DNA of 64,000 nt from JBGPEQ01 sp050180895 (lineage in GTDB: Bacteria > Pseudomonadota > Alphaproteobacteria > Dongiales > Dongiaceae): assembly GCA_050180895.1 (NCBI GenBank), contig JBFXDS010000003.1, positions 372,001 through 436,000 of the forward strand, written 5' to 3'. How positions within the stretch are numbered: position 1 is the stretch's first letter; every line of letters begins with the position of its first letter. The position numbers were made by a program, and so were the translations under genes. Below the pieces are notes generated by a model, which searched no databases, was not told where the DNA came from, and saw only the letters and a list, made by a program, of their open reading frames with translations. Positions 52,547 to 60,407 of the stretch are shown here, in pieces.

Positions 52547-52858
52547 ATGAAGGGGGAACCCAACGGCCTCCTGAAGCAGATCGCGGAGATGCTGGAGAGC
52601 GGCCTCGAAACGCAGACCGAGCCCTTTCCGGAGACCGCCAAGGAATTCGCGGACATCCTGACGCAGCTGCGCAAGCTCGACCCCGCCGATCTCGAGTCGA
52701 AGCTGGTCATCGGCGGCTTCGTCGACCATCCCTACGGGCCGGAGCAGCAACGCTGCCAGGAATGCATGTACTACCTCGTGCACCGGCGCTGGTGCGACTT
52801 GCCGGAGCTGTCGGTGCCGGTCGAGCCCGAATGGTGGTGTCGGCTGTGGCGGATATAG
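52547..52858 (+). CDS. HiPIP-like four-cysteine protein 1 of the hydrogenase operon
   Basis: 103 residues. The C-terminus carries Cys70-x2-Cys73-x9-Cys83-x14-Cys98 in CQECMYYLVHRRWCDLPE and WWCRLWRI. The spacing and aromatic surroundings recall small high-potential iron-sulfur proteins (C-x2-C ... C ... GWC-x-W). The N-terminal half is helical with no signal peptide. ATG 52547 is preceded by GGAAGAGGG. A paralogue overlaps its 3' end. An electron-carrier role for the hydrogenase is inferred; a Zn site is an alternative. Confidence 0.75.
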   Translation: MKGEPNGLLKQIAEMLESGLETQTEPFPETAKEFADILTQLRKLDPADLESKLVIGGFVDHPYGPEQQRCQECMYYLVHRRWCDLPELSVPVEPEWWCRLWRI

Positions 52859-53190
52859 CGGTCGCCAAGGCGTCGCCCGTCGGCGACGACGAGCTGAGAG
52901 CGAGGATCGCCCGGCTGCTCGCCGACGGGCTGGAGACCGAGGTGTATCCGCGGGCCGATACACCGGAAGAGACGCAGGCGATTATCGCCCGCCTGCGCAC
53001 CGAGGCCGGCGCCGACCTGGAGAAGCGGCTGCGCATCGGCGGCTTCACCCTCGACAAGGTGGAGCATGGCGGCATCGAGCAGCTGTGCGAGACCTGCATG
53101 TACTATCTCGTCCACCGGCGCTATTGCGAGCTGCCCGAGCTCGACATGCCCGTCGAGCCGCAGTGGTCCTGCCGGCTGTGGCGGATCTGA
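52831..53190 (+). CDS. HiPIP-like four-cysteine protein 2 (tandem paralogue)
   Basis: 119 residues from ATG 52831, overlapping the first paralogue by 28 bp in another frame; GTG 52846 is an alternative start. It ends with the same pattern, Cys86-x2-Cys89-x9-Cys99-x14-Cys114 in CETCMYYLVHRRYCELPE and WSCRLWRI. The shared MYYLVHRR and LPEL-x2-PVEP-x-W blocks show a clear duplication, while the N-terminal halves have diverged. The two may act in series or as a heterodimer in electron transfer from HupS. Confidence 0.73.
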   Translation: MVVSAVADIAVAKASPVGDDELRARIARLLADGLETEVYPRADTPEETQAIIARLRTEAGADLEKRLRIGGFTLDKVEHGGIEQLCETCMYYLVHRRYCELPELDMPVEPQWSCRLWRI

Positions 53191-53201
53191 GCGGGCAGCG
53201 C

Positions 53202-53687
53202 ATGCTGTCGATCATCGGCTGCGGCAACCTGAACCGGCGCGACGACGGGGTCGGCGTGGTGGTCGCTCAGCGCCTGCAGCGATGGCTGACGGAATGGGCG
53301 GACCTGCCCGTGCAGGTGTTCGATGCCGGCACCGACGGCATGGGCGTAATGTTCCGCGCCCGCGGCTGCGATGCGCTGGTGCTGGTCGATGCCTGCCGGA
53401 CCGGAGTCGAGCCCGGCGCCGTCTATGAGGTGCCCGGCAGCGAGTTGGCCGAGGCGCCGGCCTCCGGCCTCAACCTGCACGAGTTCCGCTGGAACCACGC
53501 GCTCTATGCCGGCCGGCGCCTCTATGGCGAGGCCTTCCCGGCCGACGTCACGGTTCTGCTGATCGAGGCGGCCGACCTCGGCTATGGGCTGGAGCTGACA
53601 CCGGCGGTCGCGAGCGCCGCCGATTCGGTCGTCGCCCGTCTGAGCGACATGGTCGGCGCCTATGCGGTGCGCCGCGCCGCCGAATGA
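53202..53687 (+). CDS. hupD: Hydrogenase maturation endopeptidase (HupD/HycI/HybD family)
   Basis: 161 residues. It cleaves the C-terminal tail of the large subunit after nickel insertion. Family elements are IIGCGNLNRRDDGVG at the N-terminus with its acidic nickel ligand, VLVDACRTG with the second Asp, and a His in the NLHEFRWNH region. ATG 53202 is 11 bp after the HiPIP-like paralogue, and the stop overlaps the next gene by 4 bp. Confidence 0.88.
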   Translation: MLSIIGCGNLNRRDDGVGVVVAQRLQRWLTEWADLPVQVFDAGTDGMGVMFRARGCDALVLVDACRTGVEPGAVYEVPGSELAEAPASGLNLHEFRWNHALYAGRRLYGEAFPADVTVLLIEAADLGYGLELTPAVASAADSVVARLSDMVGAYAVRRAAE

Positions 53688-54004
53688 GCGGCGCCGCCGT
53701 CATTCGAATCCGCCGCGGCAGCCTGCTGTTCGACGTCGCGCTGTATGAGCGCTACTTCCGCGGCCTCGACGGCGTGATCCTGCTACGCCGGGACGGCGAC
53801 CTCCTGATCCTGCCGGTCCGCCACATGGCGGCCGGCGGCTACCTGATGAAGCTGCGCTCGGCCCGCGGCGAGCGCGTCGTCACCGCCGTCGACTTCTTCC
53901 GTGACAACGGCCTCGACGACACGGACGAGCGCCAGTTGCGCGTCGGCTGGAACAGCGACCTTTCGGCCTTGGTGGCAATCGATGTCTTTGTGACTGCAAA
54001 TTAA
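53684..54004 (+). CDS. Hypothetical small soluble protein of the hydrogenase operon
   Basis: 106 residues, not recognised. There are no membrane segments or cysteine motifs. The sequence has a beta-rich look (IRIRRGSLLFDVAL, LLRRDGDLLILPVRHM) with several Asp-rich turns. It overlaps hupD by 4 bp (ATGA), so it is co-translated with it. Its position among maturation and accessory genes suggests a role in assembly or in a hydrogenase complex. Confidence 0.7.
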   Translation: MSGAAVIRIRRGSLLFDVALYERYFRGLDGVILLRRDGDLLILPVRHMAAGGYLMKLRSARGERVVTAVDFFRDNGLDDTDERQLRVGWNSDLSALVAIDVFVTAN

Positions 54005-54025
54005 GTATGCAGTTCGTAAGATAGA

Positions 54026-54054
54026 TTGACAGAATGCATGACGTTGTGCATTCT
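54026..54054 (+). promoter_or_regulatory. Possible internal promoter with operator-like inverted repeat
   Basis: TTGACA (54026-54031) is followed at 17 bp by CATTCT (54049-54054), a weak -10. An inverted repeat AGAATGCA-N8-TGCATTCT (54031-54054) fills the spacer and overlaps both elements. The 105-bp gap before the TPR gene is the longest and most AT-rich break in the accessory part of the hydrogenase operon. A separately controlled second transcript is plausible. Confidence 0.45.
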
Positions 54055-54109
54055 CGCTACGCAAAGAGAAAAGGCCGAGACGAAATCGGCCCCCCGGGAG
54101 GTAGGGAGG

Positions 54110-55117
54110 ATGGATACCAGCCGAGTCGACGCGCAGGTATCGGCCGCGATCCGTGCCATCGAAACCGAGGACGCCACCCCGGCCGAGAAGGTCGAGATGC
54201 TCATGGAGATCGCCATGGGTATCCAGCAGCGACCACGCACGCCTGCCGATCTCGCTCAAGCGCTGGTCCTCTATCGCCACGCTCTCGAACTCTGCCCCGC
54301 TGACGCGCCGCTGCTGACGGCGCGGGTGCGGGCGTGCCTGGCGACGGCGCTGCTGGCCGCGCCCGGCGGCGGCACCGACAGCCTCGAAGCGGCGCGCGAC
54401 GCGCTCGAGCAGGCGATCCCGGCCCTGAAACAGCAGGGGCTGCCCGAGGAGGTAGCCGAAGCCGAGATGAATCTCGGCCTGGCGCTGCAATCGCTCGCCG
54501 GCGCGGGGCGCGGCCGGATTACCGACTCGATCGCCGCCTACCAGCGGGCGTTGCGCGTGTTCGACCGCGCCGCCCATCCCAAGGAGTTCGCCATCCTGCA
54601 GAACAACCTGGCGACCGCCTTCCTGGCCATCCCGATGACGGACGAGCGGGCGAGGATGCGCGAGGCGCTGGCCGTGCAGTCGTTCGAGGAAGGGTTGAAG
54701 GTCGTCACCCTGATCGACCATCCGGTCGAATATGCGATGCTGCAGAACAACCTGGGCAACGCGCTGCAATACGCCTCCTCGAGCCACGCGGTGGAGAACA
54801 ACCTGCGCGCGCTCGAGGCCTATGACGAGGCGCTGAGGGTGCGTACGCCGGCGACGGCGGCGCTGCCCTACGCCAACACCATCGCCAACAAGGCCAACTG
54901 CCTCCTGAATCTGCCGGACGATCCGGCCCGTCCCGCATTCGGCAACCGCGCCAACCTGAAGCAGGCGCAGGCCTATCTCGACGAGGCGCGCGCTATCTTC
55001 CTCGAGCATGGCGAGATCGAGAAAGCGCGCCTCGTGGCAGAGACCCTGCAGCAGGTCGTGCGCGAGTTGCTGGCCGCTGCCGACAACGGCGGAGGACGCG
55101 CGGAGGCGGTGGCGTGA
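54110..55117 (+). CDS. TPR-repeat protein of the hydrogenase locus
   Basis: 335 residues made largely of tetratricopeptide-like helical hairpins, for example AEMNLGLALQSLAGAG, FAILQNNLATAFLAIP and YAMLQNNLGNALQYAS, with recurrent A-x-L-x-N-N-L patterns from residue ~75 to 290. There is no signal peptide. A strong GTAGGGAGG site precedes ATG 54110. From memory, TPR genes accompany group-2a hydrogenases in actinobacteria. A scaffold or assembly role is the likely function. Confidence 0.78.
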   Translation: MDTSRVDAQVSAAIRAIETEDATPAEKVEMLMEIAMGIQQRPRTPADLAQALVLYRHALELCPADAPLLTARVRACLATALLAAPGGGTDSLEAARDALEQAIPALKQQGLPEEVAEAEMNLGLALQSLAGAGRGRITDSIAAYQRALRVFDRAAHPKEFAILQNNLATAFLAIPMTDERARMREALAVQSFEEGLKVVTLIDHPVEYAMLQNNLGNALQYASSSHAVENNLRALEAYDEALRVRTPATAALPYANTIANKANCLLNLPDDPARPAFGNRANLKQAQAYLDEARAIFLEHGEIEKARLVAETLQQVVRELLAAADNGGGRAEAVA

Positions 55118-55166
55118 GCCCATGCCGGGACCTTCGATCGCAACATCGTGGAAGAGGAAGCAAGGA

Positions 55167-55379
55167 GTGACACTGGTGCAACTGACGATCCTGGGCGCGA
55201 TCCTGGCCTTCGTCGTGGGCAGCGTCGCCTCCGTCGCCGGCGGGATCGTCGGCGGCGTGATAACCGGCGGCCGCCATCTGGGCCGCGAGCTCGCCGCTTT
55301 CATGGGCGGCTTCTACGGTCCGCTGGCCGGGGTCGGCGGCGTCCTGCTGGGACTCGTCATCGTGGCGCTGGTCCGCTGA
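55167..55379 (+). CDS. Small glycine-rich membrane protein
   Basis: 70 residues from GTG 55167, with GGAAGAGGAAGCAAGGA upstream. Two hydrophobic, Gly-rich segments (LGAILAFVVGSVASVAGGI and PLAGVGGVLLGLVIVALV) are joined by a short basic loop. The family is unknown. It pairs with another small membrane protein 11 bp downstream; together they could anchor the otherwise cytosolic hydrogenase or form a quinone-access element. Confidence 0.62.
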   Translation: MTLVQLTILGAILAFVVGSVASVAGGIVGGVITGGRHLGRELAAFMGGFYGPLAGVGGVLLGLVIVALVR

Positions 55380-55390
55380 GGAATAAAATC

Positions 55391-55615
55391 ATGTGGGACA
55401 TGGCAAAGAACTCGATGCAGCTGTTCTTCACCGGCAAGCTGTTCGCCGATTCGGGAGCAGCCTATCGGCAGATCGCCATCGGCATCGTCGTGACGGCGGC
55501 CCTGCTGGTGGCAGCGGCGCTGGCCGGGGCGCCGGCCTGGCTGGCGGCCGCGATCGCCGGCCTGCTGGGCGGGGCGCTGCAGCCCTATCTGTTCCGTAAC
55601 CTCAAATACCGCTGA
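55391..55615 (+). CDS. Small two-helix membrane protein
   Basis: 74 residues. An amphipathic N-terminus (WDMAKNSMQLFFTGKLFADS) is followed by two Ala-rich hydrophobic segments (IAIGIVVTAALLVAAALAG and WLAAAIAGLLGGALQPYL). The family is unknown. It lies between the preceding small membrane protein and the NifU-Rieske gene in a tight operon. Confidence 0.65.
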   Translation: MWDMAKNSMQLFFTGKLFADSGAAYRQIAIGIVVTAALLVAAALAGAPAWLAAAIAGLLGGALQPYLFRNLKYR

Positions 55616-55629
55616 TCCGGGCACGCGCC

Positions 55630-56514
55630 GTGACCGCCGCCGCCCGGGCCCTCTCGCCGCCGGAAGCGGATACCGCCGATCACGCGGCGATCCTGCGCGA
55701 CATCGAGCGGCTCGAGCAGGTCTTCGCGGCGTGGGACGCGACGCACCAGGGCGCGGTCAGGGCCTACCGCGAATCGATCGACGCCTACAACGCCGAAGCC
55801 TTCCGCCGGCTGATCCGGGCGGTGAAGGCGGAGCCGGCGGCGCTGGCGGCGCTGCGCGCGGCGGTCGCCGACGACCTGGTCTACGGCGTCCTGCGCCATC
55901 ACGGGCTGCTGAAGCCGAGCCTGCAGGAGCGCGTCGAGGCGGCGCTCGACTCCGTGCGGCCCCTGCTGGCCTCCCACGGCGGCAGTGTGGAGTTGGTCCG
56001 CGTCGTCCCGCCGGCGGCCATCGAGGTGCGCTTCCTCGGCGCCTGCCAGGGCTGTCCGGCCTCGGCGCTCACCTTTCACGCCGGCGTCAAGAAGGCGGTG
56101 CAGGAGCGCTGCCCGGAGATCGCCGAGGTGCGCGAGGTCAAGGGATTGAGTGGCGCCGGCCGCAGCGGCGTCAGCTTCGTGAGCCCGTTCGCCCTCAGCC
56201 AGGACGGCGACTGGCGCGATGCGGCGGCGTTGGCCGACATCCCCGAGGGCGGCGTGCTGGCGCGGGAGATCGGCGGCGAGCCGGTGATCCTGTCGCGCAA
56301 CGGCGAGGTCGTGAGTTGCTTCCAGAATGCTTGCGCGCATCTGGGCATGCCGCTCGATGCGGGCGAGGCGCGCGATGGCGTTCTCACCTGTCCCTATCAT
56401 GGCTTTCAGTACGCGCTGGTCTCCGGCGAATGCCTCACGGCGCCGGAGGTGCAGCTGCAGGCGCACGCGGTGCGGGTGATCGGCGCCCGCGTCGAAGTGC
56501 GGCTGGCGGGCTGA
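55630..56514 (+). CDS. NifU-like domain / Rieske [2Fe-2S] fusion protein
   Basis: 294 residues from GTG 55630. The N-terminal ~95 residues are helical. A NifU C-terminal-like scaffold domain has GACQGCPASALTFHAG (Cys-x2-Cys). A Rieske ferredoxin domain follows, with ligands in NACAHLGMPL and TCPYHGFQY. No oxygenase domain is present, so it is an electron-transfer protein. It sits in the hydrogenase accessory block and is a candidate acceptor or Fe-S delivery factor for HupS. Confidence 0.85.
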   Translation: MTAAARALSPPEADTADHAAILRDIERLEQVFAAWDATHQGAVRAYRESIDAYNAEAFRRLIRAVKAEPAALAALRAAVADDLVYGVLRHHGLLKPSLQERVEAALDSVRPLLASHGGSVELVRVVPPAAIEVRFLGACQGCPASALTFHAGVKKAVQERCPEIAEVREVKGLSGAGRSGVSFVSPFALSQDGDWRDAAALADIPEGGVLAREIGGEPVILSRNGEVVSCFQNACAHLGMPLDAGEARDGVLTCPYHGFQYALVSGECLTAPEVQLQAHAVRVIGARVEVRLAG

Positions 56515-56517
56515 GCC

Positions 56518-57723
56518 ATGCGGGTCTCGCTCGCGCAACCGCATGGTGTCCGACGCCCGCAGAGTCGCGCGGCAGCGGCCGTGAGCGCCCTGCCGCTGGC
56601 GCGGTCGTCCGGCGCCCGGGTCGTGCTGGGCGGCGCGGTCGATGCGGCGGGGCTGACGCAGCCGATCGCGCCGGCCGCCGGCATCCTGTTCGGTCCGCGC
56701 GGCGCGCTGCTCGTGCGTCCGGGCGGACCGCTCGTCGTCTGCGACACCGGCCACCACCGCCTGCTGATCTGGCGCCGCGTGCCGGATACAGACAACGTGC
56801 CCGCCGACATCCTCATCGGCCAGCCCGATTTCGGTCGCGAAGGCCGCAATGCCAAGGGCGATGCCGGTGCGGTCACGCTCAACGTGCCGACCGGCGTGGC
56901 CAGCGACGGCCGCCGCCTCGCCATCGCCGATGCGTGGAACCACCGCGTCCTGATCTGGCACGACATCCCCACCTGCAGCCACCGTCCGGCGGACCTGGTC
57001 CTCGGCCAGGCCGATTTCGACCGGACGGCGCCGAACCGCGGCGGCGCTCCGGCGGGCGACACGCTCTATTGGTGCTACGGCGTCGCCTTTCTCGGCGAAT
57101 CCCTCGCCGTGGCGGACAGCGGCAACCGCCGCGTCTTGCTGTGGGAGCGTCTGCCCGAGCGCAGCGGCCAGCCGGCGGACCTGGTGCTCGGCCAAGCGAG
57201 CTTCGACTGCCGCGACGAGAACGCCGGCGAGGGCGGCGGGCCGCGCGGCATGCGCTGGCCGCACGCAGTCGCCGCCGCGGCAGGCGCATTGTTCGTCGCC
57301 GATGCCGGCAACAACCGGATCATGGCCTGGGACCATATTCCCGGCACGAACGGCGCGCCCTGTGACGTCGTGCTCGGTCAGCGCGACCGGCGCGGCCTCG
57401 ATCACAACCAGGGCGCCTACTGGCCGACGGCGGCTTCGCTCAACATGCCCTACGGGCTCACCGTCTCCGGCGACCTCCTGGTGGCGGCCGACACCGCCAA
57501 CTCCCGCCTGCTGGGCTGGCCGCTCGACGGGCTCGCCGAGGGCGCGGCGGCGGAGCGGCTGGCGGGCCAGCCCGACTTCACCGCCAAGGGCGACAACCGC
57601 TGGGACGTGCCGGCGCGCGACAGCCTGTGCTGGCCGTACGGCATCGACGCCTGCGGCAAGACTCTCGTGATCGCGGACTCCGGCAACAACCGGGTGTTGC
57701 TGTGGGAGCGCGCCGATGACTGA
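56518..57723 (+). CDS. NHL-repeat beta-propeller protein of the hydrogenase locus
   Basis: 401 residues with about six NHL-like repeats. Each has a D/DILIGQPDF-type strand followed ~45 residues later by a LAIADAWNHRVLIWHD, LAVADSGNRRVLLWER or LFVADAGNNRIMAWDH-type strand, as in a six-bladed propeller. No signal peptide is obvious. It starts 3 bp after the NifU-Rieske gene and overlaps hypF by 8 bp. A protein-interaction scaffold for the hydrogenase complex is likely (inference). Confidence 0.83.
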   Translation: MRVSLAQPHGVRRPQSRAAAAVSALPLARSSGARVVLGGAVDAAGLTQPIAPAAGILFGPRGALLVRPGGPLVVCDTGHHRLLIWRRVPDTDNVPADILIGQPDFGREGRNAKGDAGAVTLNVPTGVASDGRRLAIADAWNHRVLIWHDIPTCSHRPADLVLGQADFDRTAPNRGGAPAGDTLYWCYGVAFLGESLAVADSGNRRVLLWERLPERSGQPADLVLGQASFDCRDENAGEGGGPRGMRWPHAVAAAAGALFVADAGNNRIMAWDHIPGTNGAPCDVVLGQRDRRGLDHNQGAYWPTAASLNMPYGLTVSGDLLVAADTANSRLLGWPLDGLAEGAAAERLAGQPDFTAKGDNRWDVPARDSLCWPYGIDACGKTLVIADSGNNRVLLWERADD

Positions 57724-60115
57724 ACGAATCGCGCCAGTCATGGAGGGGCGCGAGATCCGCGTGCGCGGCACGGTGCAGGGCGTCGGCTTCCGCCCGACCG
57801 TCTGGCGCCACGCCACCGGCTGCGGACTCTGCGGCGAGGTGATGAACGATTCCGAGGGCGTGCTGATCCGGGTCGGCGGCGCGGCCGGCGCCATCGACCG
57901 CTTCGTCGAGCTGCTGCGCAGCGATGCGCCGCCGCTGGCGCGGGTCGACACCATCGAAAGCGCGCCCCTGGTCGAGCCGCCGTCTGCCGCGCCATTCCGC
58001 ATCGCCGAGAGCCGCCCCGGCGCGGCGCACACGCCGGTCGGGCCCGACGCCGCCGTCTGCGCGGCCTGCCGGGAGGAGGTGCTGAGCCCGTTCCAGCGCC
58101 GGTTCCGCTATCCCTTCACCAACTGCACGCATTGCGGCCCCCGCTTCTCGATCGTGCAGGCCGTGCCGTACGACCGCGCCGGAACCACCATGGCGCCGTT
58201 CCCGCTCTGCCCGGACTGCCGACGCGAGTACGAAGACCCGGCCGACCGCCGCTTCCACGCCCAACCCGTGGCCTGCCATGCCTGCGGACCGCGGGCGCGG
58301 CTGATCCGGCTCGACGGCCGCGCCGTGTCGTTCGACCAGCATTCCATGCTCGACGACGTGGACGCTGCCGGCAGCCTGATCGCCAAGGGCGAGATCGTCG
58401 CGATCAAGGGGCTGGGCGGCTATCACCTGGCCTGCGATGCCGCCAACGCTGCGGTGGTCGAGCGGCTGCGCGCGCGCAAGCGCCGGTTCGCCAAGGCCTT
58501 CGCTTTGATGGCGCGAGACCTCGCGGTGGTGCGCCGCTACTGCACCGTCTCCGCGGCGGAAGCGCAGCTTCTGGAGAGTCCGGAAGCGCCGATCGTGCTG
58601 CTGGAGGCCGACGGACCGGAGCGGCTGCCGGCGGCGGTGGCGCCGGGCCTGACCACCTTCGGCTTCATGCTGCCCTATACGCCCCTGCACCTGCTGGCGC
58701 TGCGCCGGCTCGCGCGGCCGGTGGTGATGACCAGCGGCAACCTCTCGGACGAGCCGCAGGCGACCGACGATCTCGATGCCGTGCAAAGGCTGTCCGGCAT
58801 CGCCGATTATGCGCTGGTCCACGACCGCGCGATCGCCAACCGCATCGACGATTCCGTGGTGCGGGTGATGGCCGGCGCGCCGCGCCTGCTACGCCGCGCG
58901 CGCGGCTACGCCCCGCGGCCCCTGCGCCTGCCGCCGGGATTCGAGGCGGCGCCGGACCTGCTCGCCATGGGCGGCGAGCTGAAGGCGACGTTCTGCCTGG
59001 TGAAGGACGGCGCCGCCCTGCTGTCGCAGCACCAGGGCGACCTGGAGGACGCACGGACCTGGGACGACTATCTGACGAACCTGGCGCTGTTCGCCGATCT
59101 CTTCGATCACGCGCCGGCGGCCGTCGCTGTCGACCGCCACCCGGACTATCTGTCGCGCAAGCACGGCCTGGCGATCGCGCGCGACCGGGGCCTGCCGCTC
59201 GTCGAGGTCCAGCATCATCACGCCCACGTCGCGAGCTGCCTGGCCGAGAACGGCGTGCCGCTCGGCGCGGCGCCGGTGCTCGGCGTGGCGCTCGACGGGC
59301 TCGGCTATGGCGAGGACGGCGCCCTCTGGGGCGGCGAGTTCCTGCTTGCTGACTACGCCGGCTACCGCCGCCTCGGCACCTTCAAGCCGGTGGCGATGCC
59401 CGGCGGCACACAGGCGATCCGTGAGCCCTGGCGCAACACCTACGCGCATCTGATGGCCGAGCTCGGCTGGCCGCGCTTGGCGATGAACTACGAGGGACTC
59501 GGCCTGCTCCGTTTCCTCGCCGCGAGGCCGCGGGCGGCGCTCGACGCCATGATCCGCGGCGATGTCAACAGCCCGGCCGCCAGCTCCTGCGGACGGCTGT
59601 TCGACGCCGTCGCGGCGGCACTGGGTCTCTGCCGCGAGCAGGCGTTCCACGAGGGGCAGGCGGCGGCCGAACTGGAGGCGCTGGTCGACGCGCGCGCGCT
59701 CCGCGAAGAGGACGAGGCGCTCGCCTATCCCTTCGCCATCCCGAACTTGCCCGGCAGCAAGCTGCCCTATATCGAGCCGCTGGCGATGTGGATGGCGCTG
59801 CTGGGCGACCTGATTCTGGAGACGCCGGCGCCGGTGATCGCGGCGCGCTTCCACCGCGGCCTCGCCAAGGCGGTCGCCGCGATGGTCCATCGCCTCGCCG
59901 GCGAGGGCGGCGATGCAGCGCCGTTCGATACGGTCGCGCTGTCGGGCGGCTGCTTCCAGAACAGAATCCTGCTGGAGGAAACGATGCGCCGCGTCGCCGC
60001 CGCGGGATTCCGCGTGCTGACGCAGGCGCAGGTGCCGTCGAACGACGGCGGCCTGGCGCTCGGCCAGGCGGCGATCGCCGCGGCGCGCCTGCTCACCGGC
60101 CGACGGGAGGGTTAG
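57716..60115 (+). CDS. hypF: Carbamoyltransferase HypF, hydrogenase cyanide-ligand synthesis
   Basis: 799 residues, full length. The acylphosphatase domain (~10-100) has RVRGTVQGVGFRPTVWR; two zinc-finger pairs follow (CAACREE, CTHCGPR, CPDCRRE, CHACGPR). The YrdC-like domain includes KGLGGYHLACDA, and the Kae1-like domain has VEVQHHHAHVASCLAE and LSGGCFQN. It transfers carbamoyl from carbamoyl phosphate to HypE for making the CN ligands of iron. ATG 57716 overlaps the NHL gene; ATG 57740 is an alternative. Confidence 0.96.
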   Translation: MTERIAPVMEGREIRVRGTVQGVGFRPTVWRHATGCGLCGEVMNDSEGVLIRVGGAAGAIDRFVELLRSDAPPLARVDTIESAPLVEPPSAAPFRIAESRPGAAHTPVGPDAAVCAACREEVLSPFQRRFRYPFTNCTHCGPRFSIVQAVPYDRAGTTMAPFPLCPDCRREYEDPADRRFHAQPVACHACGPRARLIRLDGRAVSFDQHSMLDDVDAAGSLIAKGEIVAIKGLGGYHLACDAANAAVVERLRARKRRFAKAFALMARDLAVVRRYCTVSAAEAQLLESPEAPIVLLEADGPERLPAAVAPGLTTFGFMLPYTPLHLLALRRLARPVVMTSGNLSDEPQATDDLDAVQRLSGIADYALVHDRAIANRIDDSVVRVMAGAPRLLRRARGYAPRPLRLPPGFEAAPDLLAMGGELKATFCLVKDGAALLSQHQGDLEDARTWDDYLTNLALFADLFDHAPAAVAVDRHPDYLSRKHGLAIARDRGLPLVEVQHHHAHVASCLAENGVPLGAAPVLGVALDGLGYGEDGALWGGEFLLADYAGYRRLGTFKPVAMPGGTQAIREPWRNTYAHLMAELGWPRLAMNYEGLGLLRFLAARPRAALDAMIRGDVNSPAASSCGRLFDAVAAALGLCREQAFHEGQAAAELEALVDARALREEDEALAYPFAIPNLPGSKLPYIEPLAMWMALLGDLILETPAPVIAARFHRGLAKAVAAMVHRLAGEGGDAAPFDTVALSGGCFQNRILLEETMRRVAAAGFRVLTQAQVPSNDGGLALGQAAIAAARLLTGRREG

Positions 60116-60118
60116 ACC

Positions 60119-60397
60119 ATGTGCCTCGGCATTCCCGGACGAATCGTTGCCATCGACGACGCCGCGCGCAAGCTCGCGACCGTCGAGGTCGCCGGCGTGC
60201 GCCGACGGGTCAACGTCGCCTGCGTCGCGCCTGCGGACGCGCCGCTCGACACGCTGCTCGGCGCCTGGGTGCTCGTGCATGTGGGCTTCGCCATGAGCCG
60301 GATCGACGAGGCGCAGGCGGCGGAGACGCTCAAGATCCTGACCGAGCTCGGCGAGGCTCAGGCCGAGATCGCGGCGATGCGGTCCACGGGCACATGA
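60119..60397 (+). CDS. hypC: Hydrogenase assembly chaperone HypC/HupF
   Basis: 92 residues. It begins MCLGIPGRI, with the essential Cys2, and has the conserved His in VLVHVGFAMSRID. It carries the Fe(CN)2CO unit with HypD and binds the large-subunit precursor. It follows hypF by 3 bp. There is only one HypC-type protein in the window. Confidence 0.95.
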   Translation: MCLGIPGRIVAIDDAARKLATVEVAGVRRRVNVACVAPADAPLDTLLGAWVLVHVGFAMSRIDEAQAAETLKILTELGEAQAEIAAMRSTGT

Positions 60398-60407
60398 GGA
60401 GGCGGCG

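Noticed and set aside
50708..52963. 751-residue minus-strand open frame opposite hupL
   Set aside because: A shadow of the hydrogenase large subunit and HiPIP-like genes; Arg/His-rich sequence without domains.
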